DNA of 64,000 nt, taken from assembly GCF_009800925.1 (NCBI RefSeq), contig NZ_WOYF01000001.1, positions 310,001 to 374,000 on the forward strand, in the 5' to 3' direction. Every line of letters starts with the position of its first letter. The stretch's first letter is position 1. The notes beneath the pieces are model-generated. The model was not told where the DNA came from, did not search any database, and saw only the letters and a program-made list of their open reading frames with translations. Below, one piece after another: positions 45,403-56,347 of this stretch. Position numbers and translations under genes: made by a program. This DNA comes from Budvicia diplopodorum. Lineage in GTDB: Bacteria; Pseudomonadota; Gammaproteobacteria; Enterobacterales; Enterobacteriaceae.

Positions 45403-46422
45403 TTATTTAGCGGCGTAACCGTTAACGTTATTACGCTGCCAGTTCCAGGTATCGTTCATCATTGCGGTTAAATCACGCGTTGCCTGCCAGCCTAGCTTTT
45501 CCTTCGCTAAAGAAGGATCTGACCAATACTCGGCAATGTCACCAGCCCTGCGGGACACCACCCGATAAGGAATTGAGGTTGCTGAAACCCGCTCAAAAGC
45601 TTTTATCATCTCCAGAACAGAGTACCCAATTCCGGTACCTAAATTATAGGCGTTAAAACCACGGTGGCTGGACAATACATCGAGCGCATTCAGATGCCCC
45701 TCAGCTAAATCCATGACGTGAATATAGTCCCGCACGCCGGTACCGTCTTTGGTCGGATAGTCGCCGCCAAACACCGATAGCTCGGCCAGTTTCCCGACCG
45801 CAACCTGAGAAATATAAGGCAATAAATTATTAGGAATACCGTTAGGATCTTCACCAATAAGCCCCGATTCGTGGGCTCCAACCGGATTAAAATAGCGTAG
45901 CGTAATGGCAGTAAAATCAGGTTCAGCCCGAACGAAGTCTTGCAGGATCTGCTCAACCATTAGCTTCGACGTACCGTAAGGATGAGTCGTGCCGCCCACC
46001 GGTGCATTCTCAGTAATAGGTATCGCTTCAGGCAAACCATAAACCGTAGCAGAAGAGCTAAAAATAATATTTTTAACGCCAGCATTGCGCATCTCTTCCA
46101 GCAGCACTAACGAACCGGTGACGTTATTCTGATAGTAATCTAATGGCTTAGCCACCGATTCCCCGACCGACTTCAGCCCGGCAAAATGAATCACGCTATC
46201 AATGTCATGCTTAGCAAAAATTTGTTGTAAATCGTTGCGATTAAGAATATCGCCCGGATAAAAGATCGCTTTCTTACCCGCCAGCAATTCAACCCGTTCC
46301 AGCGCAACCGGCGATGAGTTAGACAAATTATCTAATATGATAACTTCATCTCCACGCTTAAGCAGAGACAGGACGGTATGAGAGCCAATGTAGCCCACGC
46401 CGCCGGTAACTAAAATAGCCAT
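45403..46422 (-). CDS. galE: UDP-glucose 4-epimerase
   Basis: A 339-residue extended SDR of the GalE family. The NAD site [14 protein letters not shown] is at residues 5-18, serine SSSATVYG near residue 122 and the catalytic YGTSK pair near residue 149. The sugar-site regions [15 protein letters not shown] and [12 protein letters not shown] are typical. It interconverts UDP-glucose and UDP-galactose in the cytoplasm, supplying galactose for surface glycans and the Leloir pathway. No galTK is nearby; its neighbour gnd suggests association with a surface-polysaccharide region that lacks glycosyltransferases here. Confidence 0.95.
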   Translation of the reverse strand: MAILVTGGVGYIGSHTVLSLLKRGDEVIILDNLSNSSPVALERVELLAGKKAIFYPGDILNRNDLQQIFAKHDIDSVIHFAGLKSVGESVAKPLDYYQNNVTGSLVLLEEMRNAGVKNIIFSSSATVYGLPEAIPITENAPVGGTTHPYGTSKLMVEQILQDFVRAEPDFTAITLRYFNPVGAHESGLIGEDPNGIPNNLLPYISQVAVGKLAELSVFGGDYPTKDGTGVRDYIHVMDLAEGHLNALDVLSSHRGFNAYNLGTGIGYSVLEMIKAFERVSATSIPYRVVSRRAGDIAEYWSDPSLAKEKLGWQATRDLTAMMNDTWNWQRNNVNGYAAK

Positions 46423-46451
46423 TACGCTTATTCCTTTCGTTCGTTACTGAC

Positions 46452-46480
46452 AAAAAATCCGGGAATTCCCGGATTTTTTT
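46452..46480. terminator. Terminator between gnd and galE
   Basis: A self-complementary AAAAAATCCGGGAA-TTCCCGGATTTTTT hairpin with T runs on both strands, so galE is probably transcribed from its own promoter. Confidence 0.8.
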
Positions 46481-46497
46481 ATATTACGTGAAGTCTA

Positions 46498-47901
46498 TCA
46501 TTCCATCCATTCAGTATGGAATACGCCGTCTTTATCAGTGCGCTTATAGGTATGAGCACCAAAGTAATCACGCTGGGCCTGAATCAAATTAGCCGGTAAT
46601 ACGGCGGCACGATAGCTATCGTAATAAGCAATAGCCGCAGACAGGGTCGGTGTAGGAATACCGTGCTGTACCGCATAAGAAACTACGTCACGCAGAGACT
46701 GCTGATATTCATCGGCCGTTTTCTTGAAGTAGCTGGCCAGCAGCAAGTTGGCAATACTGTCATTCTCAGCATAAGCGTCGGTAATTTTTTGCAGGAACTG
46801 AGCGCGGATAATACAGCCCGCACGGAAGATTTTAGCAATCTCGCCGTAGTTTAGATCCCAGTTATACTCATCTGACGCTGACTTAAGCTGAGCAAAACCT
46901 TGTGCATAGGAAACAATTTTGCCCAGATAAAGAGCGCGACGAACTTTTTCAATAAATTCGGCTTTATCACCGCTGAAAGCCTGAGTTTTAGGACCAGAAA
47001 GTACTTTAGAAGCGGCAACGCGTTCGGTCTTCAGCGCCGATAAATAACGGGCAAACACTGATTCAGTAATCAACGATAGCGGTACGCCAAGATCTAAAGA
47101 GCTTTGGCTGGTCCATTTACCGGTACCTTTTTGCGCCGCTTCGTCCAGAATTACGTCAACTAAGTAATGACCGTTTTCATCTTTCTTGCGGAAAATATCA
47201 GCGGTAATTTCGATCAGGTAGCTATCGAGTTCACCTTTGTTCCATTCGGTAAAGGTTTCAGCCAGTTCAGGGTTAGATAAACCAACTGATTTAAGCAATG
47301 CATAGGCTTCTGCAATCAGCTGCATATCACCGTATTCGATACCGTTGTGCACCATTTTAACGTAATGGCCCGCACCGTCAGAACCGATATAGGTAATGCA
47401 TGGCTCATCTCCGACTCTGGCGGCAATTTTTTCCAAAATTGGAGCCACCAGTTCATAGGCTTCTTTCTGCCCGCCCGGCATGATTGAAGGACCTTTTAAC
47501 GCGCCTTCTTCACCGCCGGAAACGCCGGTTCCAATGAAGTTAAGGCCTAAGGCCGACAGCTCTTTATTACGGCGGATAGTGTCTTTGAAATAGGTGTTAC
47601 CGCCATCAATTAAAATATCGCCCTTTTCCAGATAAGGTTTGAGCGAGTCAATGGTTTTGTCCGTTGCTTCACCGGCTTTAACCATTAACAGGATACGACG
47701 TGGTTTTTCTAACGAACTAACAAACTCTTCAACGCTGTGGCAAGGAACCAACTTCTTACCCGGATTCTCTGCAATCACCTCATCGGTTTTATCGCTGGAA
47801 CGGTTAAAAATAGAAACGCTATAACCGCGGCTTTCAATATTCAGTGCCAAATTACGGCCCATAACCGCCATACCAACGACACCGATTTGCTGTTTAGACA
47901 T
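46498..47901 (-). CDS. gnd: 6-phosphogluconate dehydrogenase, decarboxylating
   Basis: A 467-residue enzyme of the oxidative pentose phosphate pathway that converts 6-phosphogluconate to ribulose 5-phosphate and CO2 with NADP. The start [10 protein letters not shown] is chosen because GGAG lies eight bases upstream; the open frame extends ten codons further. Motifs: [57 protein letters not shown] and [17 protein letters not shown] with the catalytic lysine. The C-terminus ends [10 protein letters not shown], as in E. coli (468 residues). Confidence 0.97.
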   Translation of the reverse strand: MSKQQIGVVGMAVMGRNLALNIESRGYSVSIFNRSSDKTDEVIAENPGKKLVPCHSVEEFVSSLEKPRRILLMVKAGEATDKTIDSLKPYLEKGDILIDGGNTYFKDTIRRNKELSALGLNFIGTGVSGGEEGALKGPSIMPGGQKEAYELVAPILEKIAARVGDEPCITYIGSDGAGHYVKMVHNGIEYGDMQLIAEAYALLKSVGLSNPELAETFTEWNKGELDSYLIEITADIFRKKDENGHYLVDVILDEAAQKGTGKWTSQSSLDLGVPLSLITESVFARYLSALKTERVAASKVLSGPKTQAFSGDKAEFIEKVRRALYLGKIVSYAQGFAQLKSASDEYNWDLNYGEIAKIFRAGCIIRAQFLQKITDAYAENDSIANLLLASYFKKTADEYQQSLRDVVSYAVQHGIPTPTLSAAIAYYDSYRAAVLPANLIQAQRDYFGAHTYKRTDKDGVFHTEWME

Positions 47902-48322
47902 AGAGACTCCTAGCTGAGACATAACATTCACCCGATAGAAATGCGCAAGTGAACAACTAATTTATAACAAATATGATAACGCACGAGGGTCACAATTGGT
48001 ATGACAGAAATTATGATTGCAGAAATCGCTATTGTTGATGATAAATAGCGGCATCAGGTCATTTTTGCAATATAACAATGCTGACACCCCCTTAAATAAC
48101 CCATTAAAATACAAACAATTAATATTAACCTGACGGTAGCCACTCTTGGTAAGCCGTTTTATTCAACAGGTTACTGGCTAAAAGGTTGTTTTACACCAGA
48201 TTAGCCAGCAATTTGGCCTCTGCAATGCGGAAGGCAGATACAAATTATTGTCGTGACCGCATTTACACCATACAATTATAGAGCAGCACGTGCTGTTTAA
48301 CCTGAAGGTAACCACCTGACTT
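47902..48322. other. Divergent intergenic region gnd / yegH
   Basis: About 420 bases that hold both promoters. No O-antigen or colanic-acid genes are present, though gnd and yegH border such loci in E. coli. No recognisable gene or mobile element was seen. Confidence 0.5.
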
Positions 48323-49900
48323 ATGGAATGGATCGCAGATCCAACAATTTGGGCCGGCCTGGCAACGCTGGTTGTGCTCGAAATCGTTCTGGGAATAGAT
48401 AACCTTATTTTTATTGCCATTTTGGCCGATAAACTTCCCAGAGCTCAGCGCGATCGGGCTCGCGTAGTAGGCTTAACCTTAGCATTGTTAATGCGCTTGG
48501 TTCTGTTAGCCAGTATCTCATGGCTTTCCACTCTAACTGCCCCACTCTTCAGTATTTTTGAGCATACCTTTAGCGGTCGTGAACTTATCATGCTCGCCGG
48601 AGGGGTGTTCTTGCTATTTAAAGCCACCATGGAATTAAATGAGCAGCTAGAAGGAAAGGATAACGATCAGCAGACCCAGCATAAAGGTGCAAAATTCTGG
48701 CCGGTAGTTGCTCAAATTGTCGTCTTGGATGCCGTATTCTCCCTTGACTCAGTCATTACCGCCGTCGGTATGGTCGATCACCTTGCCGTCATGATGATTG
48801 CCGTCTGTATTGCGATGGGTTTAATGCTGTTAGCCAGTAAGCCGCTAACGCGATTTGTAAACGCTCACCCGACCATCGTCATTTTATGCCTTAGCTTCTT
48901 ACTGATGATCGGCTTTAGCCTCGTGGCCGACGGCCTTGGCTTCCACATTCCTAAAGGTTATCTGTATGCCGCAATTGGTTTCTCAATTCTGATTGAGGCG
49001 TTTAACCAACTGTCGATATCTAATCGCCGTAAGTTTTTGTCATCTAACTCCCCACTTCGCCAACGCACCGCGGAAGCCGTTCTGCGCATGTTAAGCGGTA
49101 AACACGAAGAGGCCGAGCTAGACGACCACAGCGCTAACCTTATTGCAGATAAACGAGGAGACGAACTGTTTAACCAACAGGAGCGTCACATGATTGAACG
49201 CGTATTAGGTTTAGCCCAGCGTTCAGTCGGCAGTATCATGACCTCTCGTCACGATATTGAAAATCTTGACTTAAGCGATACTGACGAAGATATTCGCCTC
49301 ATTCTGCATAAAAACCAGCACACGCGTTTAGTGGTCTCGGAAGATGGTTCCGTAGATGAACCTTTGGGCGTACTTCACGTCAACGACCTGTTAAAACAGC
49401 AGTTAGAACAAACCGGGCTGGATATCCGCTCACTGGTCAAACAGCCGCTAATATTTCCAGAGACCGTTTCATTGCTCATGGCGCTGGAGCAGTTCCGCCG
49501 GGCTAAAACCCATTTTGCCTTTGTGGTCGACGAATTTGGTTCCGTCGAAGGTATCGTAACGCTGACTGACGTAATGGAAACTATCGCGGGTAATCTGCCG
49601 GTCGATGGCGAAAATATTGATGCCCGACACGATATTATTCACGAAGAGGACGGGAGCTGGATTGCTAACGGCTATATGCCGCTGGACGATTTAGTGCTCT
49701 ATGTTCCAATAGATATCGAAGAAAAGCGGGAATATCACACGCTGGCCGGGCTATTAATGGAGCATTCACAGCGTATTCCTGAAGTCGGTGAACAGCTTAA
49801 AATTGGTAACTGGCTCTATGAACCGCTGGAAGTATACAGCCACCGGTTATTAAAAGTGCGTATTACCTCGCTGATTAAACCCGAGCCGGAAGAAGAATAG
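48323..49900 (+). CDS. yegH: TerC/CBS/CorC-HlyC domain membrane protein YegH
   Basis: A 525-residue protein that begins [20 protein letters not shown], as in E. coli YegH (527). The N-terminal TerC-like membrane domain has about seven helices (residues 1-235) with the metal-linked motif [16 protein letters not shown] and [17 protein letters not shown]. Then come a CBS pair (about 300-420, with [22 protein letters not shown]) and a CorC_HlyC domain at the C-terminus. The family is linked to metal ion transport or resistance; YegH itself is uncharacterised. The terminator that follows is shared with asmA. Confidence 0.93.
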   Translation: MEWIADPTIWAGLATLVVLEIVLGIDNLIFIAILADKLPRAQRDRARVVGLTLALLMRLVLLASISWLSTLTAPLFSIFEHTFSGRELIMLAGGVFLLFKATMELNEQLEGKDNDQQTQHKGAKFWPVVAQIVVLDAVFSLDSVITAVGMVDHLAVMMIAVCIAMGLMLLASKPLTRFVNAHPTIVILCLSFLLMIGFSLVADGLGFHIPKGYLYAAIGFSILIEAFNQLSISNRRKFLSSNSPLRQRTAEAVLRMLSGKHEEAELDDHSANLIADKRGDELFNQQERHMIERVLGLAQRSVGSIMTSRHDIENLDLSDTDEDIRLILHKNQHTRLVVSEDGSVDEPLGVLHVNDLLKQQLEQTGLDIRSLVKQPLIFPETVSLLMALEQFRRAKTHFAFVVDEFGSVEGIVTLTDVMETIAGNLPVDGENIDARHDIIHEEDGSWIANGYMPLDDLVLYVPIDIEEKREYHTLAGLLMEHSQRIPEVGEQLKIGNWLYEPLEVYSHRLLKVRITSLIKPEPEEE

Positions 49901-49930
49901 CTTTAATCAGTTCTATCCAATAAAACGAGT

Positions 49931-49960
49931 AAAAAGAGGAGCCATTTGGCTCCTCTTTTA
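49931..49960. terminator. Bidirectional terminator yegH / asmA
   Basis: A perfect stem AAAAGAGGAGCCA/TGGCTCCTCTTTT with a two-base centre, between two convergent genes. Confidence 0.88.
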
Positions 49961-49991
49961 TCTTTATCGATTAATCTCGAACCTCAGCCTA

Positions 49992-51854
49992 TCAAAGCAG
50001 CTTATCTAACAGCTTCTTAGCATCCTTCGACTCTTTCTTGTCCTGATTCTTATTAATCCACTTATCGATAGCCTGACCCATTTTATCTTTGATCTGGTCG
50101 CGCAGAATTTGCTCTACGTTCAGCTGGTAGTTCAGCTTACTCCACGGGCCGTAAATACGCAGAGGGATGGTGGTATTTTGCAACATCTTAATCACATCGG
50201 ATTTTCCGCTCCAGCCTTGGGTCACCCGGATGTTCAAATTCATATCACAGGATTTACCCGGTAAATCTAGTGACCCCGTGCCGGCAACGGTTAACAGCTC
50301 AGACTCACCGTTCAGACGAGTAACCTTTATTTGCCCTTGGCTAAATACCGTATCAACCACCAGCTCTTTCACTTCAGTATAACGATCGTAATGCTCTTTA
50401 CCCTGCACATCATTATTACTGCGCGCCACCGCCTGCTGGATAATCTGTTGAATATTAAGCCCACGCAGACGAGCCTCGATAACGCTGATATGAGCGTTAC
50501 CCTGCCAGCCCCGCTGAAGGTCTAAAATATCATGGCCGCTGCTGCTAAAGGTGCCCTGCATCGATAGTTGGCCGGTTAACGTTTCCGGATATTTCATCGC
50601 TGTTATTACTTCGCCTAAAGCAATATTTTGTATCCGGGGCTTGATCGTTACCTGAGGCGTTTTCCCACGACTATCAACGGTACCCGTTACGTTAACTGCG
50701 CCGCCCGCCAGCTTAGCCTGTAAATTCTCTATCGTTGCCATGCCCTGTTGGTTATTCGCCTCTAGTACCACTTGGCGCACAGCGATACCTTTGTAGGTCA
50801 GGGTATCAACATTAACGGACAGCGAACCATCGAACTGTTTTAAGAAAGTCAGATCGGGCGACTCAGAAAGGCCGTTTGCCGATGACACGACGGGTGAAGG
50901 CAACTCCCGCTCGGTTTTACCAGTAGATTGAGTATTGGCATCAGAGACCAAAAAGAGCTGGTCAAGATTAATGCTATCTGACTGGATCTTCACGTCATAC
51001 TGAGGGACATCGCCTAGCGATGCAGAAATATCGGCCGTAATCTGGTTGTCATTAAATGTGGCGGTAAACGGCGATAAATGCACGCTTTGCGGTGAGCTCA
51101 AATAGGCCAGCTTAAATGCGCTATTCCCTTTGATCCCGTCAACGGGAACACCGGCACCGCTGAGTTGATAGTCAATATCGCTAATATCGAGATTGATCTC
51201 ATGAGGAAATTTATTCAGATCTAAAGCGCCATCAAGAGAAAATTTCAGCTCTCGCTGATCCCGGCTAATCCAAGCTTTAGCCGTTATATCTGCCCGGCGA
51301 GAGTCGGTACGGGAGAGGGTTAAGTTAATATCTCGAACGTTAATAACATCGTTATCACCACGTTGCCACACCAGCAAGCTATCAGCGACTTCTATTTTAT
51401 CAAGCTCCAGCGACCAGGCTGAAGCAGAGGCATGAACCGGTGATTTACTCTGACTATCGCTTTCATCTGGGGCTATGGGGGCATTATCGGAACGCTGGGG
51501 CCGACTATCAGGAATCAGTTGAATCACACCGCCTTTAAGCACGACGTTTTTTACCGAAAGTTGGTGTGAGAGCAAAGGCAGTAATTCAACGTCTAACCGC
51601 ATATTTTCAGCGCCAAGAATCGGCGTTTTCGCTCCCGGCGCAGTTAGCGTTACTTGGCCAGCTAAAATACTCAACTGAGGCCATGCATGCCAGCGCAGAT
51701 CGCCGTCAATCTTCAGTTGATAACCGGTTTTATCCTCAACTTTTTTCACCATATAACCACGAAAATCATTCGGATTAACCAATAAAACTAGCGCACTCAT
51801 TCCGGCAATAACAACAACCAGAAGAATCGCTAATGCGGTTAAAAATCGTCTCAT
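49992..51854 (-). CDS. asmA: Outer-membrane assembly protein AsmA
   Basis: A 620-residue AsmA. One N-terminal membrane anchor (residues 5-26, FLTALAILLVVVIAGMSALVLL) is followed by the conserved NPNDFRGYMVKKVEDKTGYQLKIDGDLRW and a long beta-rich bridge-like periplasmic part. The C-terminal LTVAGTGSLDLPGKSCDMNLNIRV and PLRIYGPWSKLNYQLNVEQILRDQIKDK match the family. AsmA-type proteins are thought to move phospholipids between membranes. It lies between yegH and dcd, as in E. coli. The Ser/Asp-rich patch near residues 110-135 is variable in the family. Confidence 0.94.
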   Translation of the reverse strand: MRRFLTALAILLVVVIAGMSALVLLVNPNDFRGYMVKKVEDKTGYQLKIDGDLRWHAWPQLSILAGQVTLTAPGAKTPILGAENMRLDVELLPLLSHQLSVKNVVLKGGVIQLIPDSRPQRSDNAPIAPDESDSQSKSPVHASASAWSLELDKIEVADSLLVWQRGDNDVINVRDINLTLSRTDSRRADITAKAWISRDQRELKFSLDGALDLNKFPHEINLDISDIDYQLSGAGVPVDGIKGNSAFKLAYLSSPQSVHLSPFTATFNDNQITADISASLGDVPQYDVKIQSDSINLDQLFLVSDANTQSTGKTERELPSPVVSSANGLSESPDLTFLKQFDGSLSVNVDTLTYKGIAVRQVVLEANNQQGMATIENLQAKLAGGAVNVTGTVDSRGKTPQVTIKPRIQNIALGEVITAMKYPETLTGQLSMQGTFSSSGHDILDLQRGWQGNAHISVIEARLRGLNIQQIIQQAVARSNNDVQGKEHYDRYTEVKELVVDTVFSQGQIKVTRLNGESELLTVAGTGSLDLPGKSCDMNLNIRVTQGWSGKSDVIKMLQNTTIPLRIYGPWSKLNYQLNVEQILRDQIKDKMGQAIDKWINKNQDKKESKDAKKLLDKLL

Positions 51855-51899
51855 GACATAACGTCCTCAATGGATAACAAGCCTAATCCGTTCATTTTT

Positions 51900-52481
51900 T
51901 CAATCTTTATCAATGCGGCTGGCATCAGCACCCTGTTGGCCTTTATATTTAGCATCTTCACGGCGATGATAAGGCCGAGCTGCGGGGCCGCTCAGTGGTT
52001 CAAAGCTCAGTGCTCCAATCAACATTCCCGGGCGTAACGCCAGCGGAAGTTTGCCCGAGTTATAAAATTCCAAAACAATTTTACCCTGCCAGCCCGGGTC
52101 GATGCGATGAGCGGTAACGTGCACCATTAAACCAAGCCGGGCCAGGGATGAACGACCATCGAGCCAGCCAATTAAATCATCAGGAATAGACACCGACTCA
52201 AGCGTAACGGCTAGCGCTAGCTCTCCGGGATGTAGGAAAAATGCCTCATCTCCGGTCAAAATAATTTCATCACTCATCACCCGATCTAGCGCGGCAGAGA
52301 CCTCTTCTTTTGGCCCGCTCAGGTCTATATAAGGTGCCGCATGACCCAGAAAAACGCGGAACTGGTTACCCAATCGGACATCAACCGTAGCCCCACTAAT
52401 CCGTTCAATTGGTGGGCGGGGAGTAATCGCCAGCTTACCGCTATCAAGGTAAGCTTCAATATCCCGATCGCATAATCTCAT
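51900..52481 (-). CDS. dcd: dCTP deaminase
   Basis: A 193-residue trimeric enzyme that converts dCTP to dUTP for dTTP synthesis. It is almost identical to E. coli Dcd: [15 protein letters not shown] at the start, [30 protein letters not shown] and [27 protein letters not shown] with the catalytic glutamate shortly after in [10 protein letters not shown]. dcd precedes asmA by 45 bases in the same direction. udk, which normally precedes it in E. coli, is not present. Confidence 0.97.
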   Translation of the reverse strand: MRLCDRDIEAYLDSGKLAITPRPPIERISGATVDVRLGNQFRVFLGHAAPYIDLSGPKEEVSAALDRVMSDEIILTGDEAFFLHPGELALAVTLESVSIPDDLIGWLDGRSSLARLGLMVHVTAHRIDPGWQGKIVLEFYNSGKLPLALRPGMLIGALSFEPLSGPAARPYHRREDAKYKGQQGADASRIDKD

Positions 52482-52808
52482 CCGGTACGTCTCCTGTATT
52501 GATCTGGTTATAACAGCTTATGGCTTAGGATTCTAAATCATTGGGCGACTAAGTTAAGCCAGACCAATTATTAATAAATACAAAAACTAACGTCAGCCAA
52601 GAGAGTTCACCTCTCCCACTTATAGTATATCTACAGAAATCATAAGTTTTTTATCCGATATGATGATTATCAAAAAATATCTCGGATAAAACGCACGGCA
52701 GCGAAAAACTAAGGCTAAGTATATGATTTTAAGAAGGCGTACGCCAGACTAAAACGCTGGCGTACGGAGGGAAACCCAAATGATTGATCATCCGAATTTC
52801 AACGCTAT
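52482..52808. other. Intergenic region between apbC and dcd
   Basis: About 330 bases where E. coli has udk. No udk remnant was recognised. Two hairpins are present: CGTACGCCAG/CTGGCGTACG (52738-52766), a likely weak terminator of apbC, and TTATCCGA/TCGGATAA (about 52649-52688). The dcd promoter should lie here. Confidence 0.55.
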
Positions 52809-53924
52809 TTACAATAACGTTCTGATATTAATTTCTGATGGAATCGCGTTGCCTTGCCAGTACATTTCAGCCGCTACACGCCCGGCTAACTGACGATACA
52901 TCTCACTAAAGTCACTCTGAGGGTTAGAGGCAACCGTAGGCTCACCACGATCTAAGTCTTCACGGATACTGATATGTAATGGAAGCTGGCCCAACAGCTG
53001 ACTGCCGTGTTTCTCAATCAGTTTAACCGCCCCGCCGGAACCAAAAATAGGTTCCTGATGCCCGCAGTTGCTACAGACATGCATGCTCATGTTTTCAATC
53101 ACGCCTAATACCGGCACGTGAACTTTTTCAAACATGATTAGCCCTTTCATCGCATCGACTAACGCCACGTCCTGCGGCGTGGTCACAATAACAGCACCGG
53201 TAACCGGTATATTTTGTGACAGCGTTAGCTGAATATCACCGGTTCCCGGCGGCATATCAATGACAAGATAATCCAAATCAGGCCAAAGGGTGTCCTGAAG
53301 CAGCTGCAGCAGCGCCTTACTGGCCATCGGGCCACGCCATACCATCGCGTTGCCGTCTTCCACTAGGTAGCCAATCGAGTTAGTTGCTAAACCATAAGCC
53401 ATAATCGGTGCCATATGTTCACCGTCCGGAGAGGTCGGGCGTTCATTAACGGTACCTAACATTGTCGGAATGGAAGGCCCGTAGATATCCGCATCCAAAA
53501 TACCCACTTTGGCACCTTCAACCGACAGCGCTAACGCCAGATTAACCGCAGTGCTCGACTTACCCACCCCGCCTTTACCAGAGCTAACGGCGATAATATT
53601 TTTGACGCCTTTCACTGCGGCCTGATCGTTAGCCCTTTTTAAGGTGGCGATATTATGGTGTAAACGCCACTCGACCGACTTAACGCCGGTAGCCTCGATC
53701 AACGCTGCCGTTTTTTCAGCTTTTAGCGTTTCAAAACCGGATTTCCACACAAAGGGCATGTGTAGTTCAATATGCAAAACGTCGTCTAAGATGGTGCAAT
53801 GATGAAGCGCCCGAAGCTGGCCCAAATCTTTGTTTAACGTGGGGTGGGCGAAAGTGGCAAGTAATTCTGTCACCCGATGGTTTAACGCCTCTGGCGCCGT
53901 TGGCCCTTGGGATTGCTGGCTCAT
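52809..53924 (-). CDS. apbC: Iron-sulfur cluster carrier ApbC (Mrp)
   Basis: A 371-residue P-loop ATPase of the Mrp/NBP35 family that binds and transfers [4Fe-4S] clusters. An N-terminal MIP18/DUF59 domain covers about residues 15-90. The deviant Walker A is SSGKGGVGKSSTAVNLALAL near residue 114, DADIYGPSIPTMLG follows, VIDMPPGTGDIQLTL is Walker B, and the cluster-binding pair is CSNCGHQEPIFGSGG. It is divergent from metG, as in E. coli. Length and motifs are complete. Confidence 0.96.
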   Translation of the reverse strand: MSQQSQGPTAPEALNHRVTELLATFAHPTLNKDLGQLRALHHCTILDDVLHIELHMPFVWKSGFETLKAEKTAALIEATGVKSVEWRLHHNIATLKRANDQAAVKGVKNIIAVSSGKGGVGKSSTAVNLALALSVEGAKVGILDADIYGPSIPTMLGTVNERPTSPDGEHMAPIMAYGLATNSIGYLVEDGNAMVWRGPMASKALLQLLQDTLWPDLDYLVIDMPPGTGDIQLTLSQNIPVTGAVIVTTPQDVALVDAMKGLIMFEKVHVPVLGVIENMSMHVCSNCGHQEPIFGSGGAVKLIEKHGSQLLGQLPLHISIREDLDRGEPTVASNPQSDFSEMYRQLAGRVAAEMYWQGNAIPSEINIRTLL

Positions 53925-54216
53925 CCCTACTCCTTAATATTATCAGTGATTTTATTGATGATTGTTAATGACAACATATCGCCTTCTAGCATAACAGATG
54001 GGTGATAAAAACGCGTAAGCGGCTTTTTTGCATCGCCAATCTCGTTATAGTGGACCTTTTGCTTCAAAAACCAAAAAAGTATCACCGCAATATCCGCGGC
54101 AGAGTAACTCAAATTTATTGCATCAACCCCGAATACACCCTAGCCGAGTCAGACCCAATCGGTTAACATCTGCAGTTCCCATAAGTTAATCACTCAAAAA
54201 AGATAAGACTCTAACT

Positions 54217-56256
54217 ATGACGCAAGTCGCGAAAAAAATGTTGGTGACCTGTGCGCTACCATACGCAAACGGTTCAATTCATCTCGGTCATATTCTCGAG
54301 CACATTCAGGCAGATATTTGGGTTCGCTTTCAACGAATGCGTGGACACCAGGTTAACTTTATCTGTGCGGATGATGCCCACGGCACCCCTATCATGCTTA
54401 AAGCTCAACAGCTTGGCGTGATGCCGGAGAGCATGATTGACGATATGAGCCGTGAACACCAAAAAGACTTCGCGGGGTTTTCCATCAGTTATGACAACTA
54501 TCACTCAACGCACAGCGACGAGAACCGTGAGCTATCCGAACTGATTTATGGTCGATTAAAAGCTAACGGATTCATTAAAACACGAACTATTTCTCAGCTA
54601 TTTGACCCTGAGAAATCAATGTTCTTACCTGACCGTTTCGTTAAAGGCACCTGCCCGAAATGTAAGGCTCCGGACCAGTACGGCGATAACTGTGAAGTCT
54701 GTGGCGCAACTTACAGCCCGACGGAGCTTATCGATCCGCGCTCGGTGGTGTCCGGTGCGACGCCCGAAATGCGCGATACAGAGCACTTTTTCTTCGATCT
54801 TCCGTCGTTCCAAACCATGCTACAGGCATGGACCCGCTCCGGTGCGCTACAAGAGCAGGTCGCCAACAAAATGCAGGAGTGGTTTGAGTCCGGGCTTCAG
54901 CAATGGGATATCACGCGTGACGCTCCTTACTTTGGCTTTGAGATCCCGAATTCGCCGGGCAAGTTCTTCTATGTCTGGCTGGATGCGCCAATTGGCTATA
55001 TGGGCTCGTTTAAGAACCTGTGCAATAAGCGCGACGACCTGAGTTTTGATGAATATTGGAAAGAAGGCTCCACTGCCGAGCTGTACCATTTTATCGGTAA
55101 AGATATCGTTTACTTTCACAGCCTGTTCTGGCCCGCAGTATTAGAGGGTAGCCAGTTCCGTAAACCGACCAACCTGTTTGTTCATGGCTATGTCACGGTT
55201 AACGGCGCGAAGATGTCTAAATCTCGCGGCACCTTTATTCAGGCCAGTACCTACCTGAAGCACTTAGACCCTGACTGTTTGCGTTATTACTATGCGGCGA
55301 AGTTATCATCGCGCATTGATGATATCGACCTCAATCTGGAAGACTTTGTTCAACGCGTTAACGCCGATATCGTTAACAAAGTCGTCAACCTCGCCTCCCG
55401 CAATGCGGGCTTTATTACTAAGCGTTTTGACGGCCAACTGTCGGCTAAACTGGCAGATCCTAAGCTGTACCAAACCTTTACTGATGCGGCCAAAACCATT
55501 TCAGAATGCTACGAGCAGCGCGAGTTTAGTAAAGCTATTCGCGAAATTATGGCGCTGGCCGACATAGCGAACCGCTATGTTGATGAGCAAGCTCCGTGGG
55601 TAGTGGCGAAAGAAGAAGGCCGGGATGAAGATCTACAGTCCATCTGTTCGATGGGGATCAATATGTTCCGCGTTTTAATGACCTTCTTAAAACCTGTTCT
55701 GCCGTCGCTGTCAGAACGTGCTGAAGCATTTTTAAATCAGGAACTTCACTGGGATGGCATTCAACGGCCATTGCTGAACCATAAGGTAAACGGTTTTAAA
55801 GCGCTGTTTAACCGTATTGAGGCTGATAAAGTAGCCGAAATGGTTGAAGACTCTAAAGCCGATCTAGAAGCGGCTCAGGCGCCAAAAACCGTGGCGGTTG
55901 GTGCACTGGCTGACGAACCGATTGCTGATACTATTACCTTTGACGATTTTGCTAAGGTCGATTTGCGCGTCGCGTTAATCCAGCGGGCGGAAGAAGTTGA
56001 AGGCTCGGACAAGCTGCTTAAATTGACGCTAGACCTTGGCGGTGAAACCCGGCAGGTGTTCTCCGGCATTAAGTCTGCTTATCCCGATCCTAAAGCGCTT
56101 GAAGGCCGCCTGACCGTGATGGTTGCCAACCTCGCTCCACGAAAAATGCGCTTCGGCATTTCACAGGGCATGGTGATGGCCGCAGGCCCCGGCGGTAGCG
56201 ATATCTTCTTACTGACGCCGGACAGCGGCGCTCAGCCGGGAATGTCGGTAAAATAA
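54217..56256 (+). CDS. metG: Methionyl-tRNA synthetase
   Basis: A 679-residue class I synthetase. The HIGH-type site is [16 protein letters not shown] near residue 12. The zinc-binding knuckle is [23 protein letters not shown] near residue 145, and the KMSKS site is [12 protein letters not shown] near residue 330. The anticodon-binding helical domain follows. The C-terminal EMAP/Trbp111-like dimerisation domain (about 575-679) has [14 protein letters not shown] and [16 protein letters not shown]. It charges initiator and elongator tRNA-Met. Upstream spacing (about 290 bases to apbC) holds both divergent promoters. Confidence 0.97.
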   Translation: MTQVAKKMLVTCALPYANGSIHLGHILEHIQADIWVRFQRMRGHQVNFICADDAHGTPIMLKAQQLGVMPESMIDDMSREHQKDFAGFSISYDNYHSTHSDENRELSELIYGRLKANGFIKTRTISQLFDPEKSMFLPDRFVKGTCPKCKAPDQYGDNCEVCGATYSPTELIDPRSVVSGATPEMRDTEHFFFDLPSFQTMLQAWTRSGALQEQVANKMQEWFESGLQQWDITRDAPYFGFEIPNSPGKFFYVWLDAPIGYMGSFKNLCNKRDDLSFDEYWKEGSTAELYHFIGKDIVYFHSLFWPAVLEGSQFRKPTNLFVHGYVTVNGAKMSKSRGTFIQASTYLKHLDPDCLRYYYAAKLSSRIDDIDLNLEDFVQRVNADIVNKVVNLASRNAGFITKRFDGQLSAKLADPKLYQTFTDAAKTISECYEQREFSKAIREIMALADIANRYVDEQAPWVVAKEEGRDEDLQSICSMGINMFRVLMTFLKPVLPSLSERAEAFLNQELHWDGIQRPLLNHKVNGFKALFNRIEADKVAEMVEDSKADLEAAQAPKTVAVGALADEPIADTITFDDFAKVDLRVALIQRAEEVEGSDKLLKLTLDLGGETRQVFSGIKSAYPDPKALEGRLTVMVANLAPRKMRFGISQGMVMAAGPGGSDIFLLTPDSGAQPGMSVK

Positions 56257-56281
56257 GTTGTTCGTTTCGTGAAATAGCCAG

Positions 56282-56320
56282 AACAATAAAGGCGATGATA
56301 AACTCATCGCCTTTATTGTT
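56282..56320. terminator. Bidirectional terminator metG / cirA
   Basis: A perfect 17-bp stem AACAATAAAGGCGATGA/TCATCGCCTTTATTGTT with a five-base loop lies between the convergent genes. Confidence 0.88.
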
Positions 56321-56347
56321 TCTATCAATTATCTGCCCGCTGATAGT

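Noticed and set aside
53927..54112. 61-codon minus-strand frame between apbC and metG
   Set aside because: No recognisable family or ribosome site; lies in the divergent promoter region. A lineage-specific peptide cannot be excluded.
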